Origin: Eudoraea sp. | GTDB lineage: Bacteria > Bacteroidota > Bacteroidia > Flavobacteriales > Flavobacteriaceae | Reading direction: 5' to 3' | DNA length: 21,468 bases | NCBI GenBank assembly: GCA_013042125.1 | Contig: JABDQS010000185.1 | Coordinates: forward strand, 1 to 21,468 | Part shown: one piece after another, positions 1 to 8,340 of the stretch | How positions within the stretch are numbered: position 1 is the first letter of the stretch | Layout of the letters: every line of letters begins with the position of its first letter | Position numbers and translations under genes: made by a program | The notes under the pieces: generated by a model | The model's input: the letters and a program-made list of their open reading frames with translations, nothing else | What the model was told of the DNA's origin: nothing | The model's database searches: none

Positions 1-1
1 G

Positions 2-283
2 ATCGATACCGAGATGGCCGCTGCCGGAGAAGCTCAGTTCAATGCTATATGTGTAGCTTGCCATATGGTTGATCAAAGAATGATAGGGCCTGCAATGAAG
101 GGTGTGTACGAGCGCCGCAGCCCGGAATGGGTCATGAACATGATCCTGAATCCTGATGGAATGCTACGTGAAGACCCAATCGCCAAAGCCTTACTAAAGG
201 AATACAATAATGCAATAATGTTAAATCAAAACCTGAGTCAGGAAGATGCCAGAGCCCTCGCTGAATACCTGCGTACGCTTTAA
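2..283 (+). CDS. c-type cytochrome, class I, 3' fragment
   Basis: This is the C-terminal part of a haem c protein; the reading frame is open to the left edge, so the true start lies outside the window and the ATG at 14 is probably internal. The haem attachment motif CVACH (Cys13, Cys16 and His17 counted from that ATG) is followed by GPAMKGVY, the usual loop after the haem site in class I cytochromes. A late Met69 in NNAIMLNQ is the candidate sixth ligand, before a C-terminal helix ending AEYLRTL. Such proteins carry electrons in the periplasm. The wording recalls small cytochromes found with Bacteroidota respiratory reductase clusters such as nitrous oxide reductase, but that partner is an inference because the upstream genes are not visible. 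Confidence 0.85.
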   Translation: MDTEMAAAGEAQFNAICVACHMVDQRMIGPAMKGVYERRSPEWVMNMILNPDGMLREDPIAKALLKEYNNAIMLNQNLSQEDARALAEYLRTL

Positions 284-306
284 GAAATATAAAATTAATA
301 GTAACT

Positions 307-351
307 GAAGTGCTTTTGTCGGGGGGACTTTCCCTTAGATTTAAGCACTTC
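307..351 (+). other. nested stem-loop between cytochrome and helicase genes
   Basis: A perfect 9-bp inverted repeat (GAAGTGCTT at 307-315 and AAGCACTTC at 343-351) encloses a second small hairpin, GGGA at 324-327 with TCCC at 331-334. It starts 24 bases after the cytochrome stop and ends 33 bases before the helicase ATG. No good T-run follows, so it is not a standard intrinsic terminator. It could be a 3' end-protecting hairpin of the cytochrome transcript or a leader element of the helicase mRNA. Confidence 0.5.
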
Positions 352-384
352 TAGTTTGTAAAGCACTCATTGATCCCTAATTAA

Positions 385-1653
385 ATGACATTCGAAGACC
401 TTAATTTGATCTCTCCCATCCTCAAAGCAATCAAGGATGTAGGCTATGAAACTCCTACGGCCATACAGACAAGTGCTATCCCCCTTGTCCTCAATCGCGA
501 AGATGTAATAGGCAGTGCACAAACCGGAACCGGAAAAACGGCCGCTTTTGCTATTCCTATGCTACAGCATTTACATACCGATCAGCAGAAAAAAACTGGA
601 AAACGGAAGATACAGGCGCTGATAGTAACCCCTACAAGGGAACTAGCAATACAAATAGGAGAAAGTTTTAAAAGATATGGCAAGTATACCAATAGTAAGA
701 GCACAGTGATCTTTGGAGGTGTTTCCCAAGGTTCTCAAACAAATGCCTTAGGCGGTGGGGTAGATATTCTGGTGGCCACCCCCGGCCGTTTGCTAGATCT
801 AATGAATCAAGGATTTATCTCTTTGCAAGACGTAAAATATTTTGTGCTCGATGAAGCAGACAGAATGCTCGATATGGGCTTTATTCATGACATTAAAAAG
901 ATCATAGCCAAATTGCCCCGAGAAAGGCAGTCACTATTTTTCTCCGCTACCATGCCAAAAAGTATAGTGGCCTTGTCTCATCAAATTTTAAGGGATCCAA
1001 AGAAGGTGGCTGTTAGCCCGGTTTCGTCCACAGCAGAAACCATTCAGCAATATTTATACACCACTAATAGACTTGATAAAAAAGATTTACTATTCCATAT
1101 TCTTAAAGACCCTAACCTGGGGCAGGTATTACTTTTTTCCAGGACCAAGCATGGGGCAGACAAGATCGTGAGGAACCTTCACAAGAAAAAGATCCAAGCC
1201 GCCGCCATCCACGGCAATAAATCTCAAAATCAGCGGCAGAGGGCACTCAAGGATTTTAAAGATGGAAGAAAAAGAGTGTTGGTGGCAACAGATATTGCTG
1301 CACGTGGAATAGATATAGACCAACTTCGCTATGTGATCAATTACGACATTCCCAATGTGCCGGAAACCTATGTTCACAGAATTGGGCGATGTGGAAGAGC
1401 CGGAGAGCAAGGCATTTCTATCTCACTGTGTGAACCGGAAGAAAACGAATATATCTCCGACATCGAAAAACTCACCCGTCAGAAGATCGAGATCGTCAGG
1501 GACCATCCTTTCCCTCAGACAGACCGACCGATGAATGCAGCCGAAAGGAAAGAAAAAGAGAAGGAAAAGCAACAGAGGAAGCAAGAATTCTTTGCTAATC
1601 GGAATAAAAAAAGAGGCTCACAAAACCGAGGTTTCCGAAAGAAAAAAAGATAA
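385..1653 (+). CDS. rhlE: DEAD-box ATP-dependent RNA helicase, RhlE type
   Basis: This cytoplasmic enzyme unwinds short RNA duplexes using ATP, usually in ribosome assembly, mRNA turnover or cold adaptation. All family motifs are present in order: Q motif (Phe3 to Gln28), Walker A AQTGTGKT (45-52), PTREL (83-87), GG (111-112), TPGR (132-135), DEAD (156-159), SAT (187-189), ATDIAARGID (301-310) and HRIGRCGR (331-338). The ATG at 385 places the Q motif at the extreme N terminus, as expected. After the two RecA-like domains a Lys/Arg-rich tail (about 385-422) is present, typical of RhlE-like proteins and probably RNA-binding. The 422-residue length fits. The patatin gene follows 40 bases later and may be cotranscribed. 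Assignment to RhlE rather than another DEAD subgroup is by resemblance only. Confidence 0.95.
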   Translation: MTFEDLNLISPILKAIKDVGYETPTAIQTSAIPLVLNREDVIGSAQTGTGKTAAFAIPMLQHLHTDQQKKTGKRKIQALIVTPTRELAIQIGESFKRYGKYTNSKSTVIFGGVSQGSQTNALGGGVDILVATPGRLLDLMNQGFISLQDVKYFVLDEADRMLDMGFIHDIKKIIAKLPRERQSLFFSATMPKSIVALSHQILRDPKKVAVSPVSSTAETIQQYLYTTNRLDKKDLLFHILKDPNLGQVLLFSRTKHGADKIVRNLHKKKIQAAAIHGNKSQNQRQRALKDFKDGRKRVLVATDIAARGIDIDQLRYVINYDIPNVPETYVHRIGRCGRAGEQGISISLCEPEENEYISDIEKLTRQKIEIVRDHPFPQTDRPMNAAERKEKEKEKQQRKQEFFANRNKKRGSQNRGFRKKKR

Positions 1654-1693
1654 CTTTCTTTTGAGAAATGGACTATCTAACACTTTCAAAATA

Positions 1694-2506
1694 ATGAACA
1701 ATATAGGATTAGCACTTGGAGGTGGTGCCGTACTTGGAGCCGCACATATTGGTGTCCTTAAAGCCATCGAGGAAAAAGGGCTCGAAATAAAATTCATCAC
1801 GGGCACCAGCATTGGCGCGTTTGTGGCCGCTTTATATGCTTTTGGCAAGGATTGGAGCGAAATCAAAGAAATAACCTCTGAGCTAAAATGGGCAGATATT
1901 ACCAGTATTTCACTTTCCAGGTATAGCTTACTTACCAATGATAAATTTGGCGCACTGCTCGTGAAGCACATAGGGGATAAAAATATAGAAGATTCTGTGA
2001 TCCCTATTGCGATCATTGCCACTGATGCCTCCAGTGGAGAGAAAGTGATACTGCAAAAAGGGCCGATCGCCAAAGCAGTGATGGCAAGTACCTGTATTCC
2101 GGGAATTTTCAAACCGGTAGTTATCGAAGATAGAATGTTAGTAGACGGCGGGATCGTAGAAAATGTACCCATAAATACCCTGAGAAAAATTGGAGCCGAA
2201 TACGTTATTGGGGTTGATCTTAATGCAAACCACAATTATCAGAAACCGGATAATATTCTGGATGTGTTGATGAATAGTTTTCATTTTATTATGCAACAAT
2301 CTGCCAAATTACAAACTGAGGATGCTGATCTTTTGATCAAGCCAGATTTGTCTTCTTTTGATCGTACAGACACCAAGCAGATCGGCGATCTTATAAAGAA
2401 AGGATATGAGGATACCATAAAAACTTTAGAAAATAAGGATATAACAATTCAAACAAATTGGTGGTCAAGGGTATTGAGTTCTATTCGTCGTAGTCTTGGT
2501 ACATAA
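1694..2506 (+). CDS. patatin-like phospholipase / lipid acyl hydrolase (RssA-like)
   Basis: This is a compact 270-residue patatin-fold serine hydrolase. The glycine-rich oxyanion loop GGGAVLG is at residues 9-15, the nucleophile elbow GTSIG at 37-41 with Ser39, and the catalytic Asp151 lies in DGG (151-153), so the Ser-Asp dyad is complete. No signal peptide is visible, suggesting a cytoplasmic or membrane-associated role like the bacterial RssA/YlbK group; the substrate is unknown. I chose the ATG at 1694 because it puts the oxyanion loop within ten residues of the start, as in relatives. An in-frame ATG at 1535 would add 53 Lys-rich residues that are only the helicase tail read in another frame. 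A weak -7-like TAACTTTC at 1651-1658 might give it its own promoter. Confidence 0.9.
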   Translation: MNNIGLALGGGAVLGAAHIGVLKAIEEKGLEIKFITGTSIGAFVAALYAFGKDWSEIKEITSELKWADITSISLSRYSLLTNDKFGALLVKHIGDKNIEDSVIPIAIIATDASSGEKVILQKGPIAKAVMASTCIPGIFKPVVIEDRMLVDGGIVENVPINTLRKIGAEYVIGVDLNANHNYQKPDNILDVLMNSFHFIMQQSAKLQTEDADLLIKPDLSSFDRTDTKQIGDLIKKGYEDTIKTLENKDITIQTNWWSRVLSSIRRSLGT

Positions 2507-2524
2507 CCTATGGCACAAACTTTG
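2496..2524 (+). promoter_or_regulatory. candidate Bacteroidota promoter for the SIMPL lipoprotein
   Basis: TTG at 2496-2498 and AAACTTTG at 2517-2524 are separated by 18 bases, close to the -33 TTTG / -7 TAnnTTTG layout of Bacteroidota sigma factor promoters. One core base of the -7 box differs (A for T). The inferred transcript would start near 2531, a short distance before the ATG at 2548. Confidence 0.4.
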
Positions 2525-2547
2525 TGTTTTTATGAAAAAGAAACATC

Positions 2548-3279
2548 ATGAAAACACTCACTTCCTTCTTCGCCGTAATTTTGATGATCAGCTGTCAAAC
2601 AACTAACACAGATAATCCACCAAAATTTAAGACCATTTTGCTTCGTGTTCAAGGGCAGGTAGAAACTGTTCCGGATATTGCTGCCTTCCGGGTACAATTA
2701 AAGTGTCTGAAAAATTCTGTCATGGCTTCAAAAGAATGTCTGGTAGACAAGTCCAATGAATTGCAAGATCAGCTTATTGGTTATGGGATACATCAAGAGG
2801 ATATCCTTACTTCTGCCGTGGAACTAGACAAAAGGTATCGTTATAGAAATAGGGCCTACATATTTATCGGCTATGAAAGTGTCACAACCATGACGGTAAC
2901 TACAAAGTCAATGGAATCTTTAGCGAACATCTATTCCGCACTTTTAGAAAACAAAAACCTTAATCTGGACAGGCTCTCCTTTACTCATTCCAAGCTCGAT
3001 AGTCTGCATAAAAAGGCCCACCTTGTTGCCTTGGAAAATGCCAATCTCCTTGCTGATGAATTATTACTAAAACTACCAGAAACAGAAAAGGAGTTACTGA
3101 AAATAGGGAATGTAGCCATTAAAGCTTCAAACCATGCAACTGATAATATTGTAGAAGAAAGTGTCTTATTAAATACCGAGGCAGATTACATGACGGAGAG
3201 AGTTTCAGATGTCGTTGCAATAAATAACGGCCTTATAAAAGTATATGCAACCCTATTTGTGGAATATCAGATACAATAA
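2548..3279 (+). CDS. SIMPL (DUF541) domain lipoprotein
   Basis: This is a 243-residue envelope lipoprotein of the SIMPL family. Residues 1-15 form a signal peptide ending in a lipobox (MIS-Cys16), so the mature protein should be lipid-anchored. The domain starts around residue 31 with the family pattern 'VQGQVETVPDIAAFRVQL' and runs to near the C terminus, with Tyr-rich central strands (YRYRNRAYIFIGYES) and the typical late segment beginning LHKKAHLVALENA. Family members are periplasmic or outer-membrane proteins of poorly defined function; a BP26-like member forms ring-shaped oligomers. An overlapping ATG at 2532 is in another frame. The gene appears to have its own promoter and is followed by a spacer, so it is probably monocistronic. 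Confidence 0.85.
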   Translation: MKTLTSFFAVILMISCQTTNTDNPPKFKTILLRVQGQVETVPDIAAFRVQLKCLKNSVMASKECLVDKSNELQDQLIGYGIHQEDILTSAVELDKRYRYRNRAYIFIGYESVTTMTVTTKSMESLANIYSALLENKNLNLDRLSFTHSKLDSLHKKAHLVALENANLLADELLLKLPETEKELLKIGNVAIKASNHATDNIVEESVLLNTEADYMTERVSDVVAINNGLIKVYATLFVEYQIQ

Positions 3280-3336
3280 ACCATAATTCCACTTTGCAAT
3301 TACTTATCTTTAATTAAAATGTAATCAGATAGTAGT

Positions 3337-3438
3337 ATGGCAAAAGGACAAGACGCAAAGAAGAACGTAAAAAAAGAACCCCTGAAAACGGCCAAAGAGA
3401 AAAGAGCCGCAAAACGATTGAAAAAATCTAAACAATAG
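3337..3438 (+). CDS. small highly basic protein, 33 residues
   Basis: An ATG at 3337 opens a short frame of 33 codons ending at TAG 3436-3438. The product begins MAKGQDAKKNVKKEP and has about 13 lysines and 2 arginines, with acidic residues spaced between; it has no signal peptide or membrane segment. The balanced KxxKKEP / AKEKRAAKRLKK pattern resembles short uncharacterised proteins I have seen near the length cut-off in Flavobacteriaceae genomes, so I think it is real, but this cannot be proved here. It is flanked by an upstream -7-like TATCTTTA (3305-3312, one mismatch) and a downstream hairpin with a T-rich tail, the arrangement of an independent transcription unit. A nucleic-acid or ribosome-associated role is a guess from charge alone. 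Confidence 0.6.
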   Translation: MAKGQDAKKNVKKEPLKTAKEKRAAKRLKKSKQ

Positions 3439-3446
3439 GAGTATTG

Positions 3447-3487
3447 GGCAGCCAGGCCTGATAATTAGGTTGCCGTTAGTTTCTTTT
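3447..3487 (+). terminator. possible intrinsic terminator after the basic mini-protein
   Basis: GGCAGCC (3447-3453) can pair with GGTTGCC (3468-3474), seven pairs with one G-U, around a 14-base loop. A T-rich tail (GTTAGTTTCTTTTT) follows at once. It lies 8 bases after the mini-protein stop and 22 bases before the serine hydrolase ATG. Confidence 0.4.
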
Positions 3488-3508
3488 TACCTCATCAAAT
3501 AATTTATT

Positions 3509-5311
3509 ATGATAAAATTTCTATGCCCGCTTTTTACGGTCTGTATCATCGCTATTTCATTTTCACAACAAGACAGGCGACTAAATGGAGTCGACAAAGA
3601 ACTCAATGCCATATTGGAAGCTACCAAAGCTCCCGGATTTTCGGTTGCCGTAGTGGAAGGCGACAAAATTCTTTTTGCAAAAGGATATGGATACCGCGAC
3701 TACGAAAATAAGGTGCCAGCAGATGCCAACACACTCTACGCTATAGGTTCCAGTAGCAAAGCTTTCACCTCAGCCATCCTCGGACAATTACGGCAGGAAG
3801 AAAAATTGACATTTGATGATAGCCCTGCTAAACATATCCCTGAATTGCGATTTTATAATGATGAGATGAATAACGGGATCATTCTAAAGGACCTGATGAG
3901 TCACCGAACAGGCTTGCCGCGGCACGACTTTTCCTGGTACCTATTTCCTACCGACGACCGCGATAGTCTCATGATGCGAATAGAACACCAGAAACCTTTT
4001 ACCGGGGTTCGGAAACAATGGTACTACAATAATTTTATGTTCCTGGCACAAGGGGTAATCGCAGAAAAGATAACAGGAAAATCCTGGGAAGAAAATATTG
4101 AAGAGCGCTTTTTTAAGCCCTTGGGGATGAACCGCTCTAATACCCGTATCCGGGAAATGAAGGAGAGTACAAATGCGGCCTACGGTTATGAACTGAAGAA
4201 TGACAGTATTATAAGTAAAATGGATTATTATGACATTGCTGCCATGAGTCCGGCCGGTAGTATCAACAGCAGTGTCAATGATATGACCAAATGGGTAAGG
4301 ACCTGGATAAATAACGGGAAAAATGGAGATAAAGAGGTCATCCCTGAGACCTATCTGAAAGAGGCTATTAGTTCCCAAATGGTGGTCAGCGGAGGACTTC
4401 CGGATGAAGAATTTCCGGATATGCATATGGCCAATTATGGGTATGGTTGGTTCCTGGCTTCTTACAGGGGGCACTACCGCGTAGAGCACGGCGGCAATAT
4501 TGATGGATTTTCAGCCAGCGTTGCTTTTTTTCCGTCAGACAGTTTGGGGATCGTAGTACTGGCCAACCAAAATGGCTCGGCTGTACCAGGCATGGTTCGC
4601 AATACCATGGCAGATCGTTTCCTGAAGGAGGAAAGAACGAACTGGACAAAAGTATTTAAGGACCGGCAGGAAAAAGCAAAAAAGGCAGAGGCAGAAGCCA
4701 AGGCCAATGAATCTTCCAGTTCTATTGAAGGTACCAGGCCTTCCCACATTTTGCAGGAGTATGCAGGAAAATATGAACATCCGGGGTATGGAGGTTTTCA
4801 GATAGACAATAAGAACGACTCCCTGATAGCACACTTTAAACTCAATACATATTATTTAAGGCATGTGCATTATGACGTGTTTGAACCCCTTGAAATAAAC
4901 GAAACGGGGATTGATACTACAGACACAGGTCCGCTGCGCTTTAATTTTAGCACCAATGACGGAGGCGACATTTCGGATGTAAAAATAAAAGTGGAAGGAG
5001 CGCTGGAAGACCCAATAGCATTTAAACACACCCCTACCACCATAGAGGTGGACAAAGCAACCCTGGAAACCTATGTGGGTGAATATGAACTGGCAGGAAC
5101 TGTTATAAAGGTGTATATCAAGAACGAAGACGTCCTTTACCTTTTTGTAGCCGGACAACCGGAATACGAACTGCTGGCTACGGCAAAACATAAATTTTCC
5201 TTTAAGATCCTTGAAGGTTTTAAAGTAGAATTCCTGGAAGCAGAAGATGGCTCCATCAATGAAGTAATGCTGATACAACCCAACGGTACCTTTAAAGCAA
5301 CACGGAAATAA
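3509..5311 (+). CDS. secreted serine hydrolase, class C beta-lactamase / penicillin-binding fold
   Basis: This 600-residue exported protein has a signal peptide in the first 19 or so residues (hydrophobic core ending SFSQQ), followed by a beta-lactamase/transpeptidase-like domain (about 27-360). The active-site signatures are all there: SxxK at Ser81-Lys84, the Tyr-x-Asn motif at Tyr173-Asn175, and the third motif as HGG at 327-329. An Ala/Glu/Lys-rich linker (about 385-405) leads to a C-terminal beta region that seems to hold two related units, each opening with 'L-x-x-YxGxYE' (near 415 and 518); the first resembles DUF3471. Relatives include D-aminopeptidases, esterases and peptidases; true beta-lactamase activity is not implied. 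The DUF885-like gene begins 18 bases downstream, suggesting an operon that processes peptides or esters in the envelope. Confidence 0.92.
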   Translation: MIKFLCPLFTVCIIAISFSQQDRRLNGVDKELNAILEATKAPGFSVAVVEGDKILFAKGYGYRDYENKVPADANTLYAIGSSSKAFTSAILGQLRQEEKLTFDDSPAKHIPELRFYNDEMNNGIILKDLMSHRTGLPRHDFSWYLFPTDDRDSLMMRIEHQKPFTGVRKQWYYNNFMFLAQGVIAEKITGKSWEENIEERFFKPLGMNRSNTRIREMKESTNAAYGYELKNDSIISKMDYYDIAAMSPAGSINSSVNDMTKWVRTWINNGKNGDKEVIPETYLKEAISSQMVVSGGLPDEEFPDMHMANYGYGWFLASYRGHYRVEHGGNIDGFSASVAFFPSDSLGIVVLANQNGSAVPGMVRNTMADRFLKEERTNWTKVFKDRQEKAKKAEAEAKANESSSSIEGTRPSHILQEYAGKYEHPGYGGFQIDNKNDSLIAHFKLNTYYLRHVHYDVFEPLEINETGIDTTDTGPLRFNFSTNDGGDISDVKIKVEGALEDPIAFKHTPTTIEVDKATLETYVGEYELAGTVIKVYIKNEDVLYLFVAGQPEYELLATAKHKFSFKILEGFKVEFLEAEDGSINEVMLIQPNGTFKATRK

Positions 5312-5329
5312 TATAATTTTTACAATCAA

Positions 5330-6997
5330 ATGAAAAAAGAGCAAAAACTACTTGCGTTTTTGATACTTCTATCCTTTTTTATGACCGCTTGTGCGGATCA
5401 TAAGGAGCAAGTAAACCCGCGCTTAGAAACAAAAACAGACTACAAAGCATTGGAAAGTTTGTTCAAAGAGTGGCGGGCCTTTGAAGTGCCTCCAATGCGT
5501 GATGGAGCACCAGATTATACTGCTGTTTCTTTTGAAAATCGCCAACCCACTTTTAAGGATCTGCAAGAACAGCTCATAGCCATTGATACCACCGGCTGGC
5601 CAATCCCACAAAAGGTAGACTGGATGCTGGTCTGGGCCGAAATGAATGGTTATGATTTCAACCACCGCATCCTGAAACCCTGGGAACGGGATCCGGCTTA
5701 TTACAAATCAGTATGGGAATACCGCTCGGATGTTCCCGCGCACGAGGGACCCACTCATCATAAGACAACAGAGGTATGGACCTATACATTTCCTTTGAAC
5801 GCAGATGAACGAGAACAACTTCTATCGGACCTAAGCGTCATCCCCCCACTGAATGAACAGGCCCGGCAAAACCTGACAGGGAATGCAAAAGACCTCTGGA
5901 AAGCCGGTATCCGGGTAATTGAATATCAAAGCGTGGCACTGGAAAGAATCTTAAGCAAAGAAGGGGTATCCAGGGATGGGGAATTAGTAGCTGCAGTGCA
6001 GGAGGCGATCACTTCCACCAACACTTTGGCAGAATGGTTGGCAGAGGTAGCTTCTTCAAAAACCGGACCTTCCGGTATCGGGAAAGACAACTATACCTGG
6101 TATTTACAAAACGTACATTTGGTGCCCCTTAACTGGGAAGATGAAGTTTTCCTCTTAAAAAGGGAATTAGCCAGAGCCTGGTCCTCGCTGAAATTGGAAG
6201 AACACCGCAACCGGAACCTCCCACCGCTCCGGGCAGCCGATAGTCCCGAAGCCTATGACCGTATGGCTGATGAAGGAGCCAGAAGCCTGCTAAACTTTCT
6301 GGAAGAACAAAACATAGTAACCGTAAAAGAATATTTTGAACCCGCCCTCAGAGAGCATCTGGGTAATTTTATTCCTGAAGAAAGTCGTAATTTTTTTACT
6401 ATTGGTGAACACTATGATCCCAGGCCACTCTACTCCCATTTTTACCACTGGTTTGAACTGGCTCGTATGGATCTGAAACCTAATGCCAGCGAAGTTCGCC
6501 GGGGGCCTTTGCTTTACAATATATTTGATTCCAGGAATGAGGGAACCGCAACAGCAGTGGAGGAACTTTTTCTGCAGGCAGGTTTGTATGATGACTCGCC
6601 GCGGACCAGGGAGATCGTTTACATTATGATCGCACAAAGGGCTGCCCGTGGACTGGGATCCTTATATGCCCATGCTAATATCATGACCATGGAAGAAGCA
6701 GGGGGCATCCATTCTGAGTATACCCCCCGGGGTTGGATGAAGACAGAAAAAGAGTTGTTACTTTTTGAACAGCACCTCTATATGCGGCAACCCGGATATG
6801 GAAGCAGTTATATTACAGGGAAATATTTGCTGGAAAGCGCTATGGCCGACTTTGCAAAAATGAAAGAAACGAAGGAAGAGCCTTTTGAGATCCGGGAGTT
6901 TATGGATACCCTGAATGCAATTGGTAACATCCCCATTTCTTTAGGGCATTGGGAAATGACCGGGCAAAAGGGTCATATGAAAAGTATTTTGGAATAA
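5330..6997 (+). CDS. DUF885-like lipoprotein lacking the HExxxGHH metal motif
   Basis: This is a 555-residue lipoprotein: the signal peptide ends at lipobox MTA-Cys21. The second half follows the DUF885 pattern. [10 protein letters not shown] (250-259) matches the usual 'GkxxY' block, [10 protein letters not shown] (404-413) matches 'EGWALYxExL', [21 protein letters not shown] (437-457) matches the late helix block, and [15 protein letters not shown] (487-501) plus the FEIREF segment (519-524) match the C terminus. DUF885 proteins are predicted zinc peptidases, but the metal-binding HEAxPGHH expected some 30 residues before the EG block is replaced here by [14 protein letters not shown] (368-381), with no HExxH. 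It may bind differently or be non-catalytic. Alternatively this is a separate DUF885 subfamily. It is likely co-transcribed with the preceding serine hydrolase. Confidence 0.75.
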   Translation: MKKEQKLLAFLILLSFFMTACADHKEQVNPRLETKTDYKALESLFKEWRAFEVPPMRDGAPDYTAVSFENRQPTFKDLQEQLIAIDTTGWPIPQKVDWMLVWAEMNGYDFNHRILKPWERDPAYYKSVWEYRSDVPAHEGPTHHKTTEVWTYTFPLNADEREQLLSDLSVIPPLNEQARQNLTGNAKDLWKAGIRVIEYQSVALERILSKEGVSRDGELVAAVQEAITSTNTLAEWLAEVASSKTGPSGIGKDNYTWYLQNVHLVPLNWEDEVFLLKRELARAWSSLKLEEHRNRNLPPLRAADSPEAYDRMADEGARSLLNFLEEQNIVTVKEYFEPALREHLGNFIPEESRNFFTIGEHYDPRPLYSHFYHWFELARMDLKPNASEVRRGPLLYNIFDSRNEGTATAVEELFLQAGLYDDSPRTREIVYIMIAQRAARGLGSLYAHANIMTMEEAGGIHSEYTPRGWMKTEKELLLFEQHLYMRQPGYGSSYITGKYLLESAMADFAKMKETKEEPFEIREFMDTLNAIGNIPISLGHWEMTGQKGHMKSILE

Positions 6998-7023
6998 GCC
7001 CTCTATAATTAATTACAAAGAAA

Positions 7024-7587
7024 ATGCGAACTCCAATTTTGCTGTGTCTCATATTGATATTGGGTGCCTGTAAATCGAGTGAGAAGTCAAGTATGCCGAA
7101 TCCTAAGGAATACGTGATCTGCCCTATCCCTGATCATTATATACGATTTGGGAAACTCCGTTGCAAATCAAGGAATCTAGATATGATTACTTACTCCTAC
7201 AATAATATTCGAAATGATTTTAATAAAATGTGGGGTGATTTTATGAATGTGAAATATCAAGCCATTTCTAATTTGAATGTGGCTTGTGTTTATTACCGAT
7301 CTTTTGGCAATCTCAAGAATGTGATCACCATAGAAGTACGAAAAAGTCCAACATCAAAATGGAAAACAGATACCTATAAAATTAAAGCAGTTTCTTCGAA
7401 ATATGGAGAGTTTAACAAGATTGAGGAAATTCAGGTTGAAAATAGAAAGTATTCATATCCACATTTATATATAAAGGAGCTACAATTTGATGAAAAATGG
7501 GATGTCTTAAATTTAATCAAAAATGATACGGTAACCTTGTTTGTAGAGAACCAGAATTACGAATTTATCAGTCCGGTGAGGGAATAA
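7024..7587 (+). CDS. small lipoprotein of unknown function
   Basis: This 187-residue protein has a short signal peptide with lipobox LGA-Cys16, then a Ser/Lys-rich tether (KSSEKSS) and a soluble domain of alternating aromatic and charged segments that looks mostly beta-stranded. I do not recognise a family. Four cysteines (16, and about 37, 48 and 83) include three in the mature domain. It starts 26 bases after the DUF885-like gene on the same strand and could be the third member of that operon, though it is clearly AT-richer than the two genes before it, which may point to a different history. The next gene, on the other strand, ends 9 bases after its stop, so transcripts converge. Confidence 0.75.
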   Translation: MRTPILLCLILILGACKSSEKSSMPNPKEYVICPIPDHYIRFGKLRCKSRNLDMITYSYNNIRNDFNKMWGDFMNVKYQAISNLNVACVYYRSFGNLKNVITIEVRKSPTSKWKTDTYKIKAVSSKYGEFNKIEEIQVENRKYSYPHLYIKELQFDEKWDVLNLIKNDTVTLFVENQNYEFISPVRE

Positions 7588-7596
7588 TTCAAAATA

Positions 7597-8268
7597 TTAA
7601 TTGAGTTTGGTTCTTTCCATGGTGGTTGCCAGGCCAATTGAAAAAATAGAAATCCAGTAGGTTGCCAAAATGAGTATTCCATCCCAACGAAAGGGTGCTT
7701 TGAATTTTGCCCATGCCAACAAGGAATCAGAAGTTATAAATAAGAGGACGGCTATAAAGATCAATGTATATGAAAGATCATTTTTCCAGATACGAACACT
7801 GATCCCCTGCCAGCCCATAAACAGAATGACAATAAAGTAGATCAGCACAGGTATTTTAAGGGCTCGCAACCCATCATACAGCATCCAATAATACCCTATT
7901 CCAAATACTAGTAAGAGTAGCAATGGAATTAAATAAGACTTAAATCCTCCAAGACTTATAAAACTATAACTAAAGCACAGGTGCGCTATCAAAAAAGACA
8001 GAAGACCCCAGATAAAGTATGCTTCCTTCAGAAGCAATGTATCTCCCACCAAGCAAAAACCCAAAGCAATTACTACCCATTTATAGAACTTGTTTTTCCT
8101 GATGCCGAAAAAAACGGTAAACAGTATTATTAAAATGGTTGTGAGGGGTTTTAGTACTGTAAAAAGCTCGTTTTTACCGATGGCATTAAAAAAGATAGCC
8201 AAAAATGCGACAAACAAAATTAGTGTACTTATAAAGAACTTGAGATTTCTTTGTTGTGCTATTTGCAT
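7597..8268 (-). CDS. YhhN/TMEM86 family membrane protein, lysoplasmalogenase-like
   Basis: This 223-residue protein is almost wholly hydrophobic, with about seven to eight membrane segments. The two acidic family signatures are present in membrane helices: GDTLLL at Gly75-Asp76 and SDSLLA at Ser180-Asp181, with His96 between them (FLIAHLCFSY). YhhN/TMEM86 proteins are inner-membrane hydrolases; the characterised members cleave the vinyl-ether bond of lysoplasmalogens. Whether this organism makes plasmalogens is unknown, so the substrate may be another lysolipid. The ATG at 8266-8268 (reverse strand) directly precedes MQIAQQRNLKFF and gives normal family length. The gene is divergent from the GIY-YIG-type gene and convergent with the small lipoprotein. 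Confidence 0.85.
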   Translation of the reverse strand: MQIAQQRNLKFFISTLILFVAFLAIFFNAIGKNELFTVLKPLTTILIILFTVFFGIRKNKFYKWVVIALGFCLVGDTLLLKEAYFIWGLLSFLIAHLCFSYSFISLGGFKSYLIPLLLLLVFGIGYYWMLYDGLRALKIPVLIYFIVILFMGWQGISVRIWKNDLSYTLIFIAVLLFITSDSLLAWAKFKAPFRWDGILILATYWISIFSIGLATTMERTKLN

Positions 8269-8340
8269 ACCGAGAAATATAGGTAAATTTATAGAAACCT
8301 TTTAGGTTAGAATAGGTATTGAAAAGTAAAATGCATTAAT

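Noticed and set aside
1535..1693. N-terminal extension of the patatin-like protein from ATG 1535
   Set aside because: It overlaps the helicase tail in another frame and encodes only Lys/Arg-rich residues; the family domain starts cleanly at ATG 1694.
3509..5311. Antibiotic-resistance beta-lactamase
   Set aside because: The fold and SxxK/YxN/HGG motifs are shared with esterases and peptidases, and the long C-terminal beta region is not seen in resistance enzymes.
3941..5344. Several reverse-strand frames of 60-182 codons opposite the serine hydrolase
   Set aside because: They lack recognisable domains and arise from codon bias of the well-supported forward gene.
8331..8340. ATG at 8331 as start of the GIY-YIG-type gene
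   Set aside because: It is in another frame and reaches a stop almost at once (ATG CAT TAA).
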